A DNA stretch of 64,000 bases from Agelaius tricolor. Its lineage: Eukaryota; Chordata; Aves; Passeriformes; Icteridae. Of the stretch, positions 10,733 to 24,569 are shown in pieces. How positions within the stretch are numbered: position 1 is the stretch's first letter; each line of letters starts with the position of its first letter. The notes under the pieces are model-generated. The model was not told the origin of the DNA. It saw only the letters and a program-made list of their open reading frames with translations, and ran no database searches. The stretch covers positions 248,001 to 312,000 of the forward strand of contig JALJCS010000053.1 in NCBI GenBank assembly GCA_023055355.1. The letters are read 5' to 3'. Both the position numbers and the translations under genes were made by a program.

Positions 10733-12419
10733 AGACCAGCCCTTGCTTTGTCTCCCAGGTGAGGGCTCCCAGTCCTCCCAGTCCTGCTGAGTAGGGGAAT
10801 GGTTTCCCACCAAGCTAATGGTTTGATAAACCCAGTAATTAATAAATGTAATCTTTTGATCCTAGATATTTTCCTCCTATTTTTTTATTTCCTTTTTTCC
10901 ACATCCTTCACACAACCCTTGGGGGAAATCTTTCTCTCTCCTGAGGATAATAATGGAAATGCAAGGCTGTTTTTTCCCTCCCTTCTTCTTCCTCAAAACA
11001 TGCTCAACTGGGCCCTTATCCACCACTTGCTTGACCTCAGTTCCTTGAGAACAGCAGCTCACAAGCTTTGAAATCAGTGTGTACATAAGCCTTTGCTAAC
11101 TCCAGGACCTGAATGTGTTACTCTGCCACCATTCAATTAATTCCTGCAAAAATTGGCAGCCAGGGGGATCAACTAATTCAGTTGTGCTGTGCATTTCCTG
11201 CTGCTCTTGACTGGGAAAGGAAAATATAGCTCATGTTCATGACAAATGGAGCCTGGAAGATGATCTTCTGTAGGAATCACTTCTGTGCCAGGCGTTTTTT
11301 ACAATGGCTCAGTCTTTTCTCTGTTTGGAACAAGCTCATCTTTCCCCGCAGTCGCCTGCTGATGGTTTCACTTGGTTTCGGGGTGGCTGTCAAGGAGCAA
11401 ATTGCCATGGGGTCATCAGATGAGAGAGCTGTGGGTGCTGAAATGATAAAATTCAGACACAGTGAGGTTATTAGCTGGCTCTCTGGCGGACAACTCTGCC
11501 CCTCTTTGCCCACAAGCAGCACTTTTAAATATTGTGTTAACTCCAGTGTGACTACAAAGGCTTTTGCCTTCAGATTAGACTAAGTGACAGCTGAAAAGAT
11601 ATTTACAAAATGCCACTCACCATTGCATTGGTGTGAACTCTCTGTTTTATAGGCAGTTGAAACAGAGATTTGCAAAATCACCAAAAGGAGGATAAATCAG
11701 AACAAACCGGCCACCATTTCACATTAAAAAGGCAGAACAAATTAATGGCTGGAATTGCCAAGTAGCTGGTTTCAAGCACTCCAGAGACATCTCTCTTCTC
11801 AATCTGCAGTGCCCTTGGCCAAAAACTTTAATGGATTCAAAAGGAAATAGGCAAATTTGTAAGGAGTAAGTTCATCAGTGGCTATCAGCCCTAATAAACT
11901 GGCCAGTGACTTTGGAGACTGATGATTTATACCCAACAGAAAATAAGGCATGTTTGGAAAGGGATGTTTTTAGGATGGTTTCATGGGGGTTTTCACCAAG
12001 TTCCTGGTACTGACAGCTTCAGGACACAAATATCTTGGTCTGACTTAGCATGGCATTTGTTATGTAAAAAAGTCACACCATCTGAAGTATATCATCAGGA
12101 TAATGGCATACAACAGATCCTTTTACCCAGCCATGAAACACCTGGGAACATGCCAAAAATCAAGCAATTGCTCCTCACATAACCCTGTTCAAGCTGATTC
12201 ATCTGCCCCACTCCTGTACACACTGGGAATTAAGGCACAAAGACCACCTATAAATAGATTTTGTTCCCAGATAGCCATCATATATTAAATTAGTTTAATA
12301 CTAGTTGTCTCCTCCTTCTGAGACACTCACCCTGTGTCCCAAGTGCTCTGAGTGAAATTCCACCAGAGCATGCAACCTTTACCCTTTGCATGTATTAAAA
12401 CAATCTTGAGAGACCTCTT
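10733..12419. other. Unassigned non-coding stretch
   Basis: No gene, RNA or known repeat recognised. The longest open frame (11233-11583, plus, 116 codons) has no domain signature. Confidence 0.5.
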
Positions 12420-12512
12420 TTATTCTGTTAAAATAAAATATTTAACAGAATATTTAATATTCTGTTAAAATAAAATATTTCTGTTAAAATAAAATAATAA
12501 AATAATAGCTTT
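12420..12512. repeat. AT-rich imperfect palindrome with triplicated motif
   Basis: 'tattctgttaaaataaaat' is followed by 'atttaacagaata', which pairs with it as an imperfect hairpin, and the unit 'ctgttaaaataaaat' occurs three times in direct order. Together these make a small cruciform-prone AT block. Confidence 0.7.
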
Positions 12513-13750
12513 TCATTAAAGCTTCAAGGAAAGTTCTGCTTTCCTTTTTTTTTTTTCCATTTGGCTTTTTGGGAGGGAAGGAAAAGTTTATTTTCTCTAG
12601 GCCATCTTTCTTACCCTCTCCTCTAAGTTTTTCTGTCATAGAGCTATGATTCATGGCAGCAGAATGCCACTGCTGACAATCTTTTTTCAACTATCATGCT
12701 TCTTGGACTCCTACTGTCTCAGAAACACCAGGGTACACAGTCCCCTTCAGGTTTGGAGTGCATCTGGTGGGCAGACACTGGGCATTTTGCAAGGATCCTC
12801 ATTAGGGAGGGGGGATTTGCACTCAGACACTCTCAGAATATTCGGAGTTTGCACTCAGGACATTCAAGCAGTGACGTGTGAGGTGGGGACAAACTTCAGC
12901 CACGCTCAGGTGCCCCATGTCAGGCAGGGCACAGGACATTGTGCTGCCTTTAATGTGCCTTTAGGACAGGCTTGTGTAAATGTCTCTGTGCTGGTAAAAC
13001 AATCACACCTCCAGCTACCCTGGCTCCGTGAACACAGAACTTTGCGTAAGCCACCTCATTATACATGTCTCCAGAAAACCCTGCTGGCTTATCCAAACAC
13101 AGGGAGACATCCAGCCACCTTCTGCAAATGCTTTCTTGTGACAGAACTGTTGCCCACTGATGGCTGGAAGGAAGTTAAATAACCACTGCATTCCCTGGGT
13201 TCATGGTGTCCCCGGGGTGTTCTTTTCATTCCTGCTGCTTGGTCGAGATTTCCGTGAGCTCTGCCTGCCTAAAAGTGCATGGAAATGCCATCAGCCAAAC
13301 CTGGGGTGACTCTCGCACAATGGGCAGGTGAAAAGAAGTGGAAAATCTTTTGACAAAGGAAATACTTCTTCAGGTGAGCAGGCAGATTCATCAAACACCT
13401 GCAAGGGTGCACACATCAGATCATCTCTCACTCCAGCTCTCTCTCCTTCAAGGCTCTGAAGGAAGTTTGTGTGAATAGAAATTCCGAAATCCCAAGAAGT
13501 GCCAGATATTTATTTGCTCCTTCTTGCCCCTCCAGGTGATCGTCCCATCACCCATATAAATGCAAAGATATTTCAGAAAATGTGCTGCATTTCAGGCTCC
13601 TCAGCCACCACACCCCCACCAAGGCTGTTCTGGGCCACCCACCCACCCTTAGAAGTGGTTAGCAATCTACTTCAACAGAAGTATTCAAGAATTTTCCAAG
13701 TCTTGGAAAAGAGAAGAAACTGAAGCTGCCTACATTTCTTCTTTCTTTTT
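12513..13750. other. Unassigned non-coding stretch
   Basis: It holds a 178-codon open frame (12646-13182, plus) with no recognisable domain, no low-complexity explanation and no supporting splice or promoter context. I treat it as a chance frame. Confidence 0.5.
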
Positions 13751-14090
13751 CTTTTCTTTTCTTTTCTTTTCTTTTCTTTTCTTTTCTTTTCTTTTCTTTT
13801 CTTTTCTTTTCTTTCTTCTCTTTTCTTTTCTTTTCTTTTCTTTTCTTTTCTTTTCTTTTCTTTTCTTTTCTTTTCTTTTCTTTTCTTTTCTTTTCTTTTC
13901 TTTTCTTTTCTTTTCTTTTCTTTTCTTTTCTTTTCTTTTCTTTTCTTTTCTTCCCTTCCCTTCCCTTCCCTTCCCTTCCCTTCCCTTCCCTTCCCTTCCC
14001 TTCCCTTCCCTTCCCTTCCCTTCCCTTCCCTTCCCTTCCCTTCCCTTCCCTTCCCTTCCCTTCCCTTCCCTTCCCTTCCCTTCTCTTCTC
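13751..14090. repeat. Compound pentamer array (CTTTT)12 - (TTTTC)26 - (TTCCC)26
   Basis: Twelve CTTTT units (13751-13810) are followed by a 10-bp interruption (13811-13820). Then come exactly 26 TTTTC units (13821-13950) and, with no transition, exactly 26 TTCCC units (13951-14080). Two TTCTC units end it. On the complementary strand the motifs are AAAAG and AAGGG. The long minus-strand open frame through it is compositional only. Confidence 0.97.
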
Positions 14091-17000
14091 TGAATGTAGT
14101 TGCTCTTTTTGGACAGAAACTTCTGAAGTTTTTAATCTTCTTTCTTATTACCAGCTCCATGTTTCATTTACAGCTGAACCAACCTCCAAGGCTGAAATAG
14201 CGAGTGAGAAACCCAGTGCAGGTTAAATTTTAGGGAAAAGGTACTTTGAACCGGTCTGGAAAGTTTTCAGCAGAAAATCTGTCAGTTTAATGCTGCTTGA
14301 ACATGAGTCATGCAGTTCTTTGATGCACGTCAATTTCTGTCAGAGAACTGAAATCATTCAAAGAGCAACACAAGTATTTTTCTTTTTCAAACTTTATATT
14401 TTCACATCTTCTTATCTTGATTACCCTGTTTTGTTTTGGAATGTCATAATATGAGGTAAACACTCTTTCAGTTTTGAAAAACCAAGGCATTTTGATAATT
14501 TAAAAAACAAGGCACAGTTAAGTTTGAAAGTAGACGCTTCCATCAAGCAGCAAGATTAAAAATTCATATTAAAATTTCCCATGTGATAGAAATCATATTT
14601 TCTGTCAGATACTGTTTTCCCTGTCAATCCTTTCCACCAATTTTAGACGTACTCTGGGACAAGAATTCTACTTTTCCTTTTCACATTCACTGTTTTTTTC
14701 TTCTCATTCCCTTCCCTTCTTGTGGTAGCATGTAAATGACTGTACAAATAAAACAAGTAAGTGAAGTAAATGAGGGTTCAGATTGTCTGCCTGGCCTGTG
14801 GTGCCATTTGCCTTTTTCAGGGAATTTTCTGGCTGTTCAGTGCCCACAAGTCAATTCTTCTGGGTTCAACCAGCTGCATCCACCTTGCTGAAAAAAATCT
14901 TCTTTTTATTGCTGCCCAGTGGGATCACTGTGGTCATCTCCTTCACCTGTTTCCTCCTTATTTTCCACCATTTCCTTCTTTCCTTGCAGAAAGGACAGGA
15001 TTGAGATTCAAAAGAAAAATCCCATTAAAAGAGTTGAAGCTTGCTTCCTTACTCATGGACATGATTTTTGTGAGGGACTTGGATGGAGATCCTCACATCC
15101 AAGAGACAGTGGAGGACTGCTCAGGACTGCATGCATTTCCCAGAACACAAAACCACTCACGGGGTGGGTGAAGAAAATGAAGAAAAAGAGGCAGGGTGAG
15201 CCAGAATCCACTCCTTCTCCATGGACTATTTCCTCACTGCCATATTGGTGACAATATTGTAGAATCTCTCCAATATTTTCTCTTCAGAACCCTTCAAATG
15301 ATACTTGAACGCTGAAGCTGTTTGATCAGGAGAAATTTTATTTTTTTTTTTTAATTCCACATGAAGAGGTGCTCTGAGATCAGGAATGGCAGTGACAGCA
15401 ACAGCACCAGGCAGAGCCCTAAGGCAAGAGTGTTTCTGTGTTTGGTTTATGGAGCCCAGGCAGGCACCAGAAAAGCCAGAGGGAAGTCAGAAGTGTGGGT
15501 TTGTCAGCACCAGCCACTGCCCACGGGTGTCCCTGAGGGCAGAGCAGGTGGCACAAAGCCCTGGTGCCTAAGGAAAGCTCCCCTGGCTACCTTTGTGATG
15601 ACTTTCCATTGCACCAGGCAGAATTTTTGGCCAAAGTTTACTTCTCCCCTCCCCAAACTGAGGGCTGCAAGCAGTCAGCAGTGCAGGTAACTCTGAGGGA
15701 GCAACCAGCTGAATAACAAATGCATTATTCTCCTGCCTTCACTTGGGAAAAATCAGCCAAAAAGCACGAAGTGGGCAGGGATCTGGGGGGTTTTTTTGCC
15801 CTACCTCCAAGCAGCAATGCTTGTTCTGTGTGGAGTCTGGCAGCCCCTTGTGCTGGCTGGCACCCAAAATCAGATTCATTCCGTGCTATCCCATCTTCAA
15901 ATGAAGCCAAATGAAGGCAGGACAGGTTTCTTCTGCAAACTCACTCCTCTTTTTTTTGCATCAACACGTGCATGACACGTATTTTATCCTGGAAGAATGA
16001 CTCACAGTGGGATTTCCCACTGGTGTGGCTGTTCCTGGACACGGGTCTGAGATAATGGGTGCAGACAGCAAGGGCATGGGCGCTGCCAGCTGTCCTGTCC
16101 TGGTTTCTGTGGCCCCAGAAATCACATCACACAATGACAATCAGCTCTTTCATCAGCAGGCTGGAGGCTGAAGGCCAGATTTTGCCCACAAAGCAGACAG
16201 GAAAGGTGGCACATGTCCCTGTCCAGCCACATCACAGCCCACAGGGGAGATGTGGCTTCCACCTTGTCACCGCTTCACTGGGGTGACAGGTTAAGTCTGA
16301 AAAGCCTGTCACAGAGAGGTGCAGGCACAAATACATATAACTGGAACTTTGAAGGACAATGTGGCCAGAAAAAGTAACTCTTGAATGAATAGGTGTTATC
16401 TAAATATTGTAATGCATCCCTAAATATGGTAATAAGCTTCATTAAGTACATGGCACCACTTATATGACTATATTCCTCAACTCTCCACCTGGATCATGTT
16501 ATGTGCAAGAAGGAGGGGGGGAAATAAGATTGGGCTATGTATAAGGAGTATTGGAATTTTGTCCAGTTAGGAGAAAGACCCAAAAAGATCAAAAAGTTGA
16601 CAGGTTACTTCTCTGTTCTTCCTCCCAGGTGAGGGCACTCTCTTGTTAAGCTTCTGGCTATGGTTGTTTTAATGACATATTATTATATAATATTTTTATT
16701 ATTAGAGCTCCATCACCACTAGTTAATTTACCAGTGTCAACTCTGAATCTCTTTCTTCAATAAACAGCATTATTTGTGAATCTGTGATCACACAGGTTCT
16801 TGTTGAATATGACCACACTTAAGAGTGATAAATTTATTCTCTGAAATTAAGCCCAGCAGCAACCAGTCCTCTGGTCTCTGAGGACCAGCTGGAAAGAAAA
16901 GGGGTTTATTTTCTGCCAAATTTCTACACCTTTAGCATAGCTGTCTTAGGACCCAGCTGAAAGGAAGGACACAGTGAGAGCAGCCCCAAATTCTGTCTTA

Positions 17001-20000
17001 TGGCACAAACTTCCTTCTCACAGCTCCAATGAAAAGCTCATGGATCATTAGCCACTCGGTCAGGCACTCACACTTTTTGCCCTAGGCATCATTTTTCCAA
17101 CCTACCAGGACAAAATGTGGCATGCCCAGGACTGGCAGGCACCCCGGTGCCACAGCCTCAATTTTCTTCCTTGTGAAGGATAATGAGTGGTAAGGGAGCC
17201 CTGCTCCTACCAGAGTCTCATTTCCCCCATCAGTGCTGGCATCTGCCACTGCCTTTTGACAAAATTAAATGCCCAAATAAAAGACAGACAGCTCCTGCTT
17301 GCCACCAGGGCTTTTTTGAGCAGAATCCTCAAACTCAAGCCAGGATGTGCGCTCGGTGTGCTGCGAGTTTTGGCAATCTCTTATTTTTCCCTGGTGGGCT
17401 CAGCACTTGTGTGTCTGTGCCCTGAGCTCAGCTTTGGCAGTGTCTGCCCCAAAATGCATTTGTTGAGCTGTGTCTTGCCTTGTATCTTCACTCTTCTGTG
17501 CCCAGAACCCCAGTGGAACTGCTCCACCTTGCTGGGGCACTGTCGCCTGCGTCACTGCCACCAAACCCCAACCACTCCTTGATGGAATGTGCTTGGGAGT
17601 GGGATTTGCAGCAGCTCCCCTCTACCTGGGTGCACTGAGAGGGATCCTCTCCAGCTGAGCTGTGTCTAGCAGGGGTGAGGGCAAGGCCCCTCCTGAGCAT
17701 GTGAGGTTTGTGATTCAGGATTTGTGTCCTTCCTGGAAGCGGAGCAGCTTGTCACAGTGTGAAAGCCGGCTGACAGCTCTGCCCAGGAGCCCCACAGCTG
17801 AAGTGGAGCCATGTCCCACGATGCTGGGCTAAATGGATTTATTTCAGCATCCTCTCACTGCCCTCATGTCACTGCTTCTTGCCCTGAAGAGGCCAGCTGT
17901 GCCCCAGAGTCTGTTTCTCCACTCCACACAGCTGCCGAGCTTGGAAAACTCTGTTTTGCTCCTTTCTGCAGGATCTTACACAACTTCTTAATTCCTCCAG
18001 CATCTACAGGAAAGATTTCTTACTTTTCCCTCATCACAAAGCCTCCTTCATGCGTAAAAACCTCTCAGTAGCCAGTCAGGGAATACCCACTGCTCTTGCC
18101 CTCTGGAGAGGCACTCAGCTGAGGAAGTGGTGCTACCTAAGTCTTCCTCCCCCAAAATGCCTCCTGCTCAGCTGCAGGGGATGGTGCCACTCACAGGAGC
18201 TCACCCAAACACCTGAATTCCAGCAGCTGGAGTTCCAGGGAACTGACATCTCACCCGGGGAAGGAAGGTGTCAGGCAGCTGTGGCAAAAAGGAGAAGTCA
18301 AGGCTCGGAGTAGCTCCACAAAACGAGGAGAAAACGGGAGAGCAGGGGAGTGTTAGATTCCATTTTTGCGCTTTTCAAACTGAGTGGCAGACCTTAGTCC
18401 CCAGCCTTGCTTGGATGCTGCTGGCTCGGGCCACAAAATAGTTAAAATTTAAAGTGCCCTCTAGATCAGACAACACATATTTTGCAGAGGTGAGGCTGCA
18501 CGGTCTGGCCACAGCCAAGGACAGCCAGAGACTGCGTTGTGCAGTGCTTTAACCACAACACAGCCCTGATTTAAACCACTTTCCTGTTCCTTTCAACACC
18601 CTGACAAAGCTGGAAATCTATGGCAGTGATTTTAATGCAAAAAAAACCCCAAATTGTATACAGATACGACTGAGATGTTTCCAGCTGATAAAGACAATAA
18701 GTGAGGATAAAAGCAGAAAGAAAAGAAAGTTCAATCTGCAAGTGCGTGTTTGAACTGGACTGTTTGGACAGTCCCAGCCTGACTTGGAGGGAGCAGGGCA
18801 AAGCCCTTCTCACTGCTTATCTGCAGGGCTATTCTTGGCTTCTCCATCTCAGGTTTTAGTTTGAATATCTGCAATTATTTACCTACAGCATGTACCTTTT
18901 TTTTTTTTTTCCCTCTTGTTGAACAATGACTAATTGCCTCATGTGAAGGCAAATATTTAAGTATGTGTGCAGGAAAGCTTTTCCCTCCCTCACAGATAGC
19001 AGTGCTGTAAAAAGCCTGGTGCTCATATGTGGGGTTTCATGTGTTTTGCTTAATTTCTAAGCAAATTTCTATATTTCTAAACTCTGTGAAGTTTTAAAAG
19101 CATCAGAGTTCTCATGTCAAGGTTTTAAAGCACAGACTGAGGTGGCCTTTTCAATACGAAATGCATGCAAACTTCCCTGTGGGTATACAGTTCATACAAA
19201 GCCTCAAAGGAGAAATTGAAATAAGAATAGATTTATGTAAAAAGAAAAACAGGAACTGACTAATCAGCAAAATTTCACAATTTTCTTCAGCAGGGAAAAC
19301 ATGAGATATTTGCAACACTTGCTGCTTAAATAAGCTGCTCAGAATTACTGTATAAAGTTATTTTAAAAAAAATTTTTTTTTTAAATGGTGAAGCTTTCCA
19401 AGTTACCTTGCCTTACACTTTAGTCTTTTGACAAACCAGTCACAGCACCTTTTCTCAGCAACACTGCCCAGGGTTTTGGGAAGGAAGTCTAAGACAAAAG
19501 CTCAGGATTAAATGACTTATTGTACTTCGTACTGTAAAAGTTTAGGCATTTACTTAATCTTAAACGAAGAACAATCTCCCCACTATTTGTTGGCAATTCA
19601 CTAAAATGCAGTTTATGTCTCAGATTTTTTCTGCATCACAGGCAATAGCACAAGGTGTCTTTTGTCCATGCAATACAGGTGCAGACAGAAAATTTGTGTA
19701 TGCCAAATGGCATCCTGAAAAATGCTGTCTTTAAATAATAGAAATAAAATCACAAGGGAAAAAAAAAAAAGAAAAGAAAAGTGATCTCACACTTAAATTG
19801 GCACGTGCAAAAGCACACAATGTTCAGATGGAAGTTTATTCAGATAATTTCCAGGCCTGGTCACCTGACTTCTGGGGAAGCAAGGCTTGTACAATATGCT
19901 AAGCTCAAAACCACTTTCTCAGTTTTTCCCCAAAGAGGATTCCAAAGAGTTTGCAAACTCATCAGCCTGAAATCTCCTATTTTACCACAGAAAAATTTAT

Positions 20001-23000
20001 ATTGGTCATCCAGGCACCGTTCCACCTCTTCCAGATGTTGCCTTTCGTTTTCATTTTGGTTTGCATTGTCTGAGATGAGTGACATCAGGATGGTAATGTA
20101 AGCCTGCAGAACAGCATGTCCTGCTGTTGGATGTAAGTGATGCAAAAAAAAAAAAAAAAGAGAAAAAAAAAGAAAAAAAAATCAAAACAAAACAGAAAAA
20201 AAGAAAAAAACCCCTAGTTTCAGCTGCAGATTTAATATCTGTCAGCACATGGACTCTTTATTTGAAATTAGAAATAATTTGTCTTTTTTTTTCACTTAAA
20301 GCGCCTGGGTCTGCAAGGGAAACAATTAGTTACGGCCTTTTACATGTAGCACAGGACTTGGTTTTTCCAAAATGTACATGAGGTTTTAACAGTCAGGACC
20401 TTGATCACATGGCTGAATATTTAGCTCAAAGGTAAATTTGATGTGCTTTCCTTTAAGCACTTTCCAGTGCTGTTCCTACAGAGACCTGAGCCTCAAAGAC
20501 AAAATGAAAAAGTTTAAATAAAAAGCTTTAAACGCTTGCTAGGCTTGGAAAGCCTCCTCCTCACCCACTTTTATACCCCCCAGGGAATAAATTCACATGT
20601 ACAGGATGACTTGCACTTCTTCCACTAACGCTGGAGACTATTGCTGCAATCACAGATATCCGAAATTATTTTTGCAAACAGGGGACCACAAGCATAAGTT
20701 GTCCTGCCCTTGTTGGCTCAGCACTGAAGGATCCTACCAAGATAAACCATATCTGCTGAACACAGGGCATGGTGGTCCCTGCAAAGCACCCAGAGCTCCA
20801 GGGAACACCTCACGTGCAGCTGCCTGTGAGATGTTTGCATGGTGTGGTTTAACTTCAGCAGCACATCCACAGGTCAGGGACCTTCATGCAGACATGTGGG
20901 AAACAGCAGAGCTGAGATAATCCAGTCCCAAGGCAACCCAAAGTGATGATAATATATTAGATAAAAGATACCCTTTATTTAACATGAGAAATCGCTCTTT
21001 ACTTCTCTCTGCAGGTGGTCACAGCCTGACCTTCCCAACAACAGAACTGGGGCTTACCCCTCAGGGAGACCCCAAAATGGTTTGTCCAGGTGAGGTCCTT
21101 GCTCAGTTTTCATGGTGCTGTTCACTCTTTCAACGTGAATTCACCTTGATGCTGTTAGAGCCCATCACAGAGAGTGTCTCCCAACACAGCTCAGTCTCTT
21201 TGTCAAGGCCAGGTGTAAAATTATTCTTGCAGGAGGTTGTGGTCTTGTACTTCACTCCCCTTGAGGCTAGCAGCAATTTCGTTGCTGACTTCAGTAGATA
21301 TCTGTCCAGAATTTGAAAAAACCAAGGATTTGGGAGATGAAAACTACTCAGAAAAAAAACACAGAATTCAAGCTTGCCCAGCCTGAATATAATTTTTACA
21401 GCATAAAATGGTATAAAAACTCCAACACTGTGCTGTGGTCACATTACAAAAGTGATGCACAGGACATCAGCTTTTTCAGGAAGTCAGGACCACAGCAGGA
21501 GCCTGGAGAAAGATTTTCATTGCTCCTCCAGTGCTGACCCTTCTCTTTGCCAGTGCAGGCCACCTCCAGTAAGATCCAGATCAATAAGATCCAAACCGCG
21601 GTCTGTGCTCAACATTAATCTAGAAAAACAGCCTGAAAAGCCTGGAGGAGGGTTGAGGTGCAAAACTGCTGCCATGGAGCATTCAGTACCCAAAGGATTT
21701 GCCTGAAAATAAAATGAAATTTTCCTGAAAACACAGCAGCAGCTGAAGCCCTTGCCAAATACAAATGCATCCTGGCTGCCACCTCCACCTCTGCCCAGGT
21801 AAGATTGCCCTGCTGGTCCCTTCTCCATCCACATTTATGAAGATTATCTTTACTCCCAAACGATCTATTTACTTTTTTTTGCTATCTTTTTGCTCCATAA
21901 TGATCTCTTCTCTTGTCTGTGGCAGGCAACATCATGAATGCAGCAAGTCTCTGCCCTCTGCCCAGCCTCCCTCAGGAAGATCGTGGAATACGTGTCATCT
22001 GCCAAGTCCCTGGTTGGAAAACTTCAACCAAATATAGAAAGTCTGGACAAGAAATGGACAATTTTTCTTTATTTTTTTTTTCTCTCCCTTCTATGCTGCC
22101 TGGTTTTAAGTCTGTCTGCAGCTGCTGGAGATACAGGGAGCCTTGAAAGGGTGGCCACTTTTATTTTTTGACTAGACGGCAAGCCAGGCTCACCACAAAG
22201 CCATTTTTTATGGTTTTACAAAAGGCGTGTGGCAAACCTTGGAAAAGCTACTTAGTCATCCTGTTAGTGACCACTGTCTTGTGGAGTTGTTTTTTATTTC
22301 CCTCTTCTCTCTCCCATATTCCTCACAGAGATTTTTCTGCCACTTCCCAGAGCAGAGGCACACTCTCATCAGCTACTCAGCATGTTTAAGAAATGTTTCC
22401 CTGCTGGTTCTAAAATATTTGTTTTCACAGGGCAGCATGTCCCAGAGGTGAGATTTTTTTTTTTTTTTAAAAACACGCTTTTACAGAAAAAAATGCAGTT
22501 TAACCACGATAGAGCTATCCTTGGGAACAATTACCTTTATGGATGCATCAAAATTTCAGATGTAGAACTGGACAACTAATTGGAAAAAATAAAAAGGAAG
22601 AAAAAAAAAGAAGAAGAAGAAAAAGAACTAGATTTCATGGATAATTAAAAACAGTTTAAAAACCCCAAACTGTGGCTTTGTTGGTGGGAAGTGAGGGACA
22701 TCCATGCTATTGACCAGTCTCAGATCTAAATTGTGGCAGAATTTCTCTGCTGTAATATAATGATTGAATGTCACTCACAGCCTAATCAGACCACTTGCCC
22801 AATTTCTGCTCATTTCAATTCCTTCTAAACCTTGTCATTCCTCACCTAGCCAGCTGCAGAGTGGTGAAAACACTATTTTACTATTTGGGGTTTTTTTTTG
22901 GCATGGCAGAGATCGGTCCCTCCCTTCTTCTGCTCAGTTTCCAAGCCCTCGTAAATAACCCATTTAACAGCAGGACAAATAAAAGAGCCTTCAAACCTTT

Positions 23001-23950
23001 CTGTGAGGCACCAGGTGAGAAAAATGCCAGCCTGGATTGATGGCAGGATCAGTATGTACCTCAATATGTGTTTTTTGTTCAGGACAAATCCCTGCTCCAG
23101 GTGCCCCTAGGTGAATATGAGCCAAGTGGAGCTCACTTAGCGCAAAAGCAGAGTTCTGCCTGAGAAATGCACTGCACAAGGCAAGATGAGGAGTTTGCAG
23201 GAGTTTGGGGGACTCTGTGCTTGGTTTCTGACAAGGGATGCTACTCGGGATGTAAGAATAATCAAAGATTTGCTTTCAAAGTGAGGAATTTGTTCAGCAA
23301 TTATTCCTTAGTGCTGCTCCAACACAAAGGAGAGAGGTCTGTGCTGTGGGGGGACGGACACATTTCATCCCTTGTCTTTTTCAAAGGTGGCTCTATGTGA
23401 AATCAGACTCAAGTAGAAGAAATTTCAGTAAAATCATGATCATTTGTGTATAACTCCAGCCAGCCCCCAGGAACAGAGCCTGAGTTGCAAAGGAAGCATA
23501 AACGCTGCATTTAGAAAGGGCTGAGAGCACACTTTAAATTATTTTCTATATCAGGAGTTTCACTTAACAAATTAAAGGGAGAAAGTTCTCCAAGTGCTTG
23601 AGGAAACAGGAAAATTTATTTATTAATAAAAATAATTTTAAAAAAATTAATATAGGTATTCAAATTGCTTCCCTACTTTCATCTTTCCCAACCCTTTACC
23701 CTTCCCATTTCCTTTTGGGAGGGAGAAAGATTAAAGAAGGAGAAACATCTGAGGGTAGCAGTGATAGAAGCAATCAGGAGAAGAAACAACCAAGTTCTAA
23801 TTGAAGTAAAGAGTGGGGAATTGGGATGAGTAAATTAAAGCTTCTGAGGGACAGAGGTTTCCAGTCAAACTCCAGGATCCATTTCTGCCAGGCTGGGAAA
23901 AGAGCAGGAGGATGAAGGCTGCTGAATGAGCTGCTGCTGCCCTGGAGGTT
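14091..23950. other. Long unassigned stretch, 9.9 kb
   Basis: No coding, RNA or transposon signature could be supported. Low-complexity patches: T-rich near 15340-15352, AT-rich at 16679-16703, poly(T) at 18898-18911, an A/T palindromic run near 19362-19386, A-rich 20146-20216 (a mix of A, G and C interruptions), T-rich near 22457-22468, and A/G-rich 22590-22626. Open frames are short (up to 133 codons) and featureless. Confidence 0.5.
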
Positions 23951-24061
23951 TGTCCCAAAGAAACAAATCCTTTTTTTTTTTTTTTTGGTCATGAAAAAAT
24001 ACTATTCAGATGAATCAATAAAAAGTTGTTGGTTTTTTTTTTTCTATTTTCACTCATTAAA
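23951..24061 (+). repeat. Left arm of a short inverted repeat pair
   Basis: The arm reads 'tgtcccaaagaaacaaatcc', then poly(T), then 'actattcagatgaatcaat' and 'cactcattaaa'. The same text occurs in reverse complement at 24570-24695, about 508 bp away. Both copies translate to the same short 'KYYSDESIK' string, but this reflects the repeat and is not evidence of a gene. Confidence 0.9.
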
Positions 24062-24569
24062 TGAAAGTGAAAATGGCAAGAGGGACAGGTTTTTGGGGAA
24101 AGCACCTCAGTTTGGGGTAGATGCTCTGGTTTGGGAACTCTCTTCAGTTCCTCTGGGAAGCATTTCCAGCTCATTTCCCCCAGATTGTGGTTTTTTTCAC
24201 TCAGGAAAAGAGAGGGAGCTGGTGAAAAAAGATGCATTATTAAAGTAGATGTGGTAGGAGAAGTAGGAGGACATTCATTCATCCCCCAGTTCTCTGGAAG
24301 ATCATTTCTCTGGAAGGCCATATTTACCTCAGGAATATCCCAAATATCAGTCAGTTTGCATTTATTATTCAGAGCTCAGCACAGTATCTAGTAGTTGTTT
24401 TTACATTTCACTAAAGAGATAGATAAAGGGCTGCAAAATGTGTATATTTTGAAAGTTAGTTTTACACAAAGTGCACACAAACCGGAGAGAAACATGGCCC
24501 CATTTAGCACTGGTGTTTTCAAAGGAAGTTACTACTTTCAGCCACAGCAAACCATATCACAGCCTTGTT

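Noticed and set aside
12646..13182. 178-codon open frame on plus
   Set aside because: No recognised domain and no supporting context; treated as chance.
13672..14160. 162-codon GREGK/RKEKK-type repeat protein on minus
   Set aside because: Translation of the TTTTC/TTCCC pentamer array; a five-base unit always gives an open pseudo-repeat in some frames.
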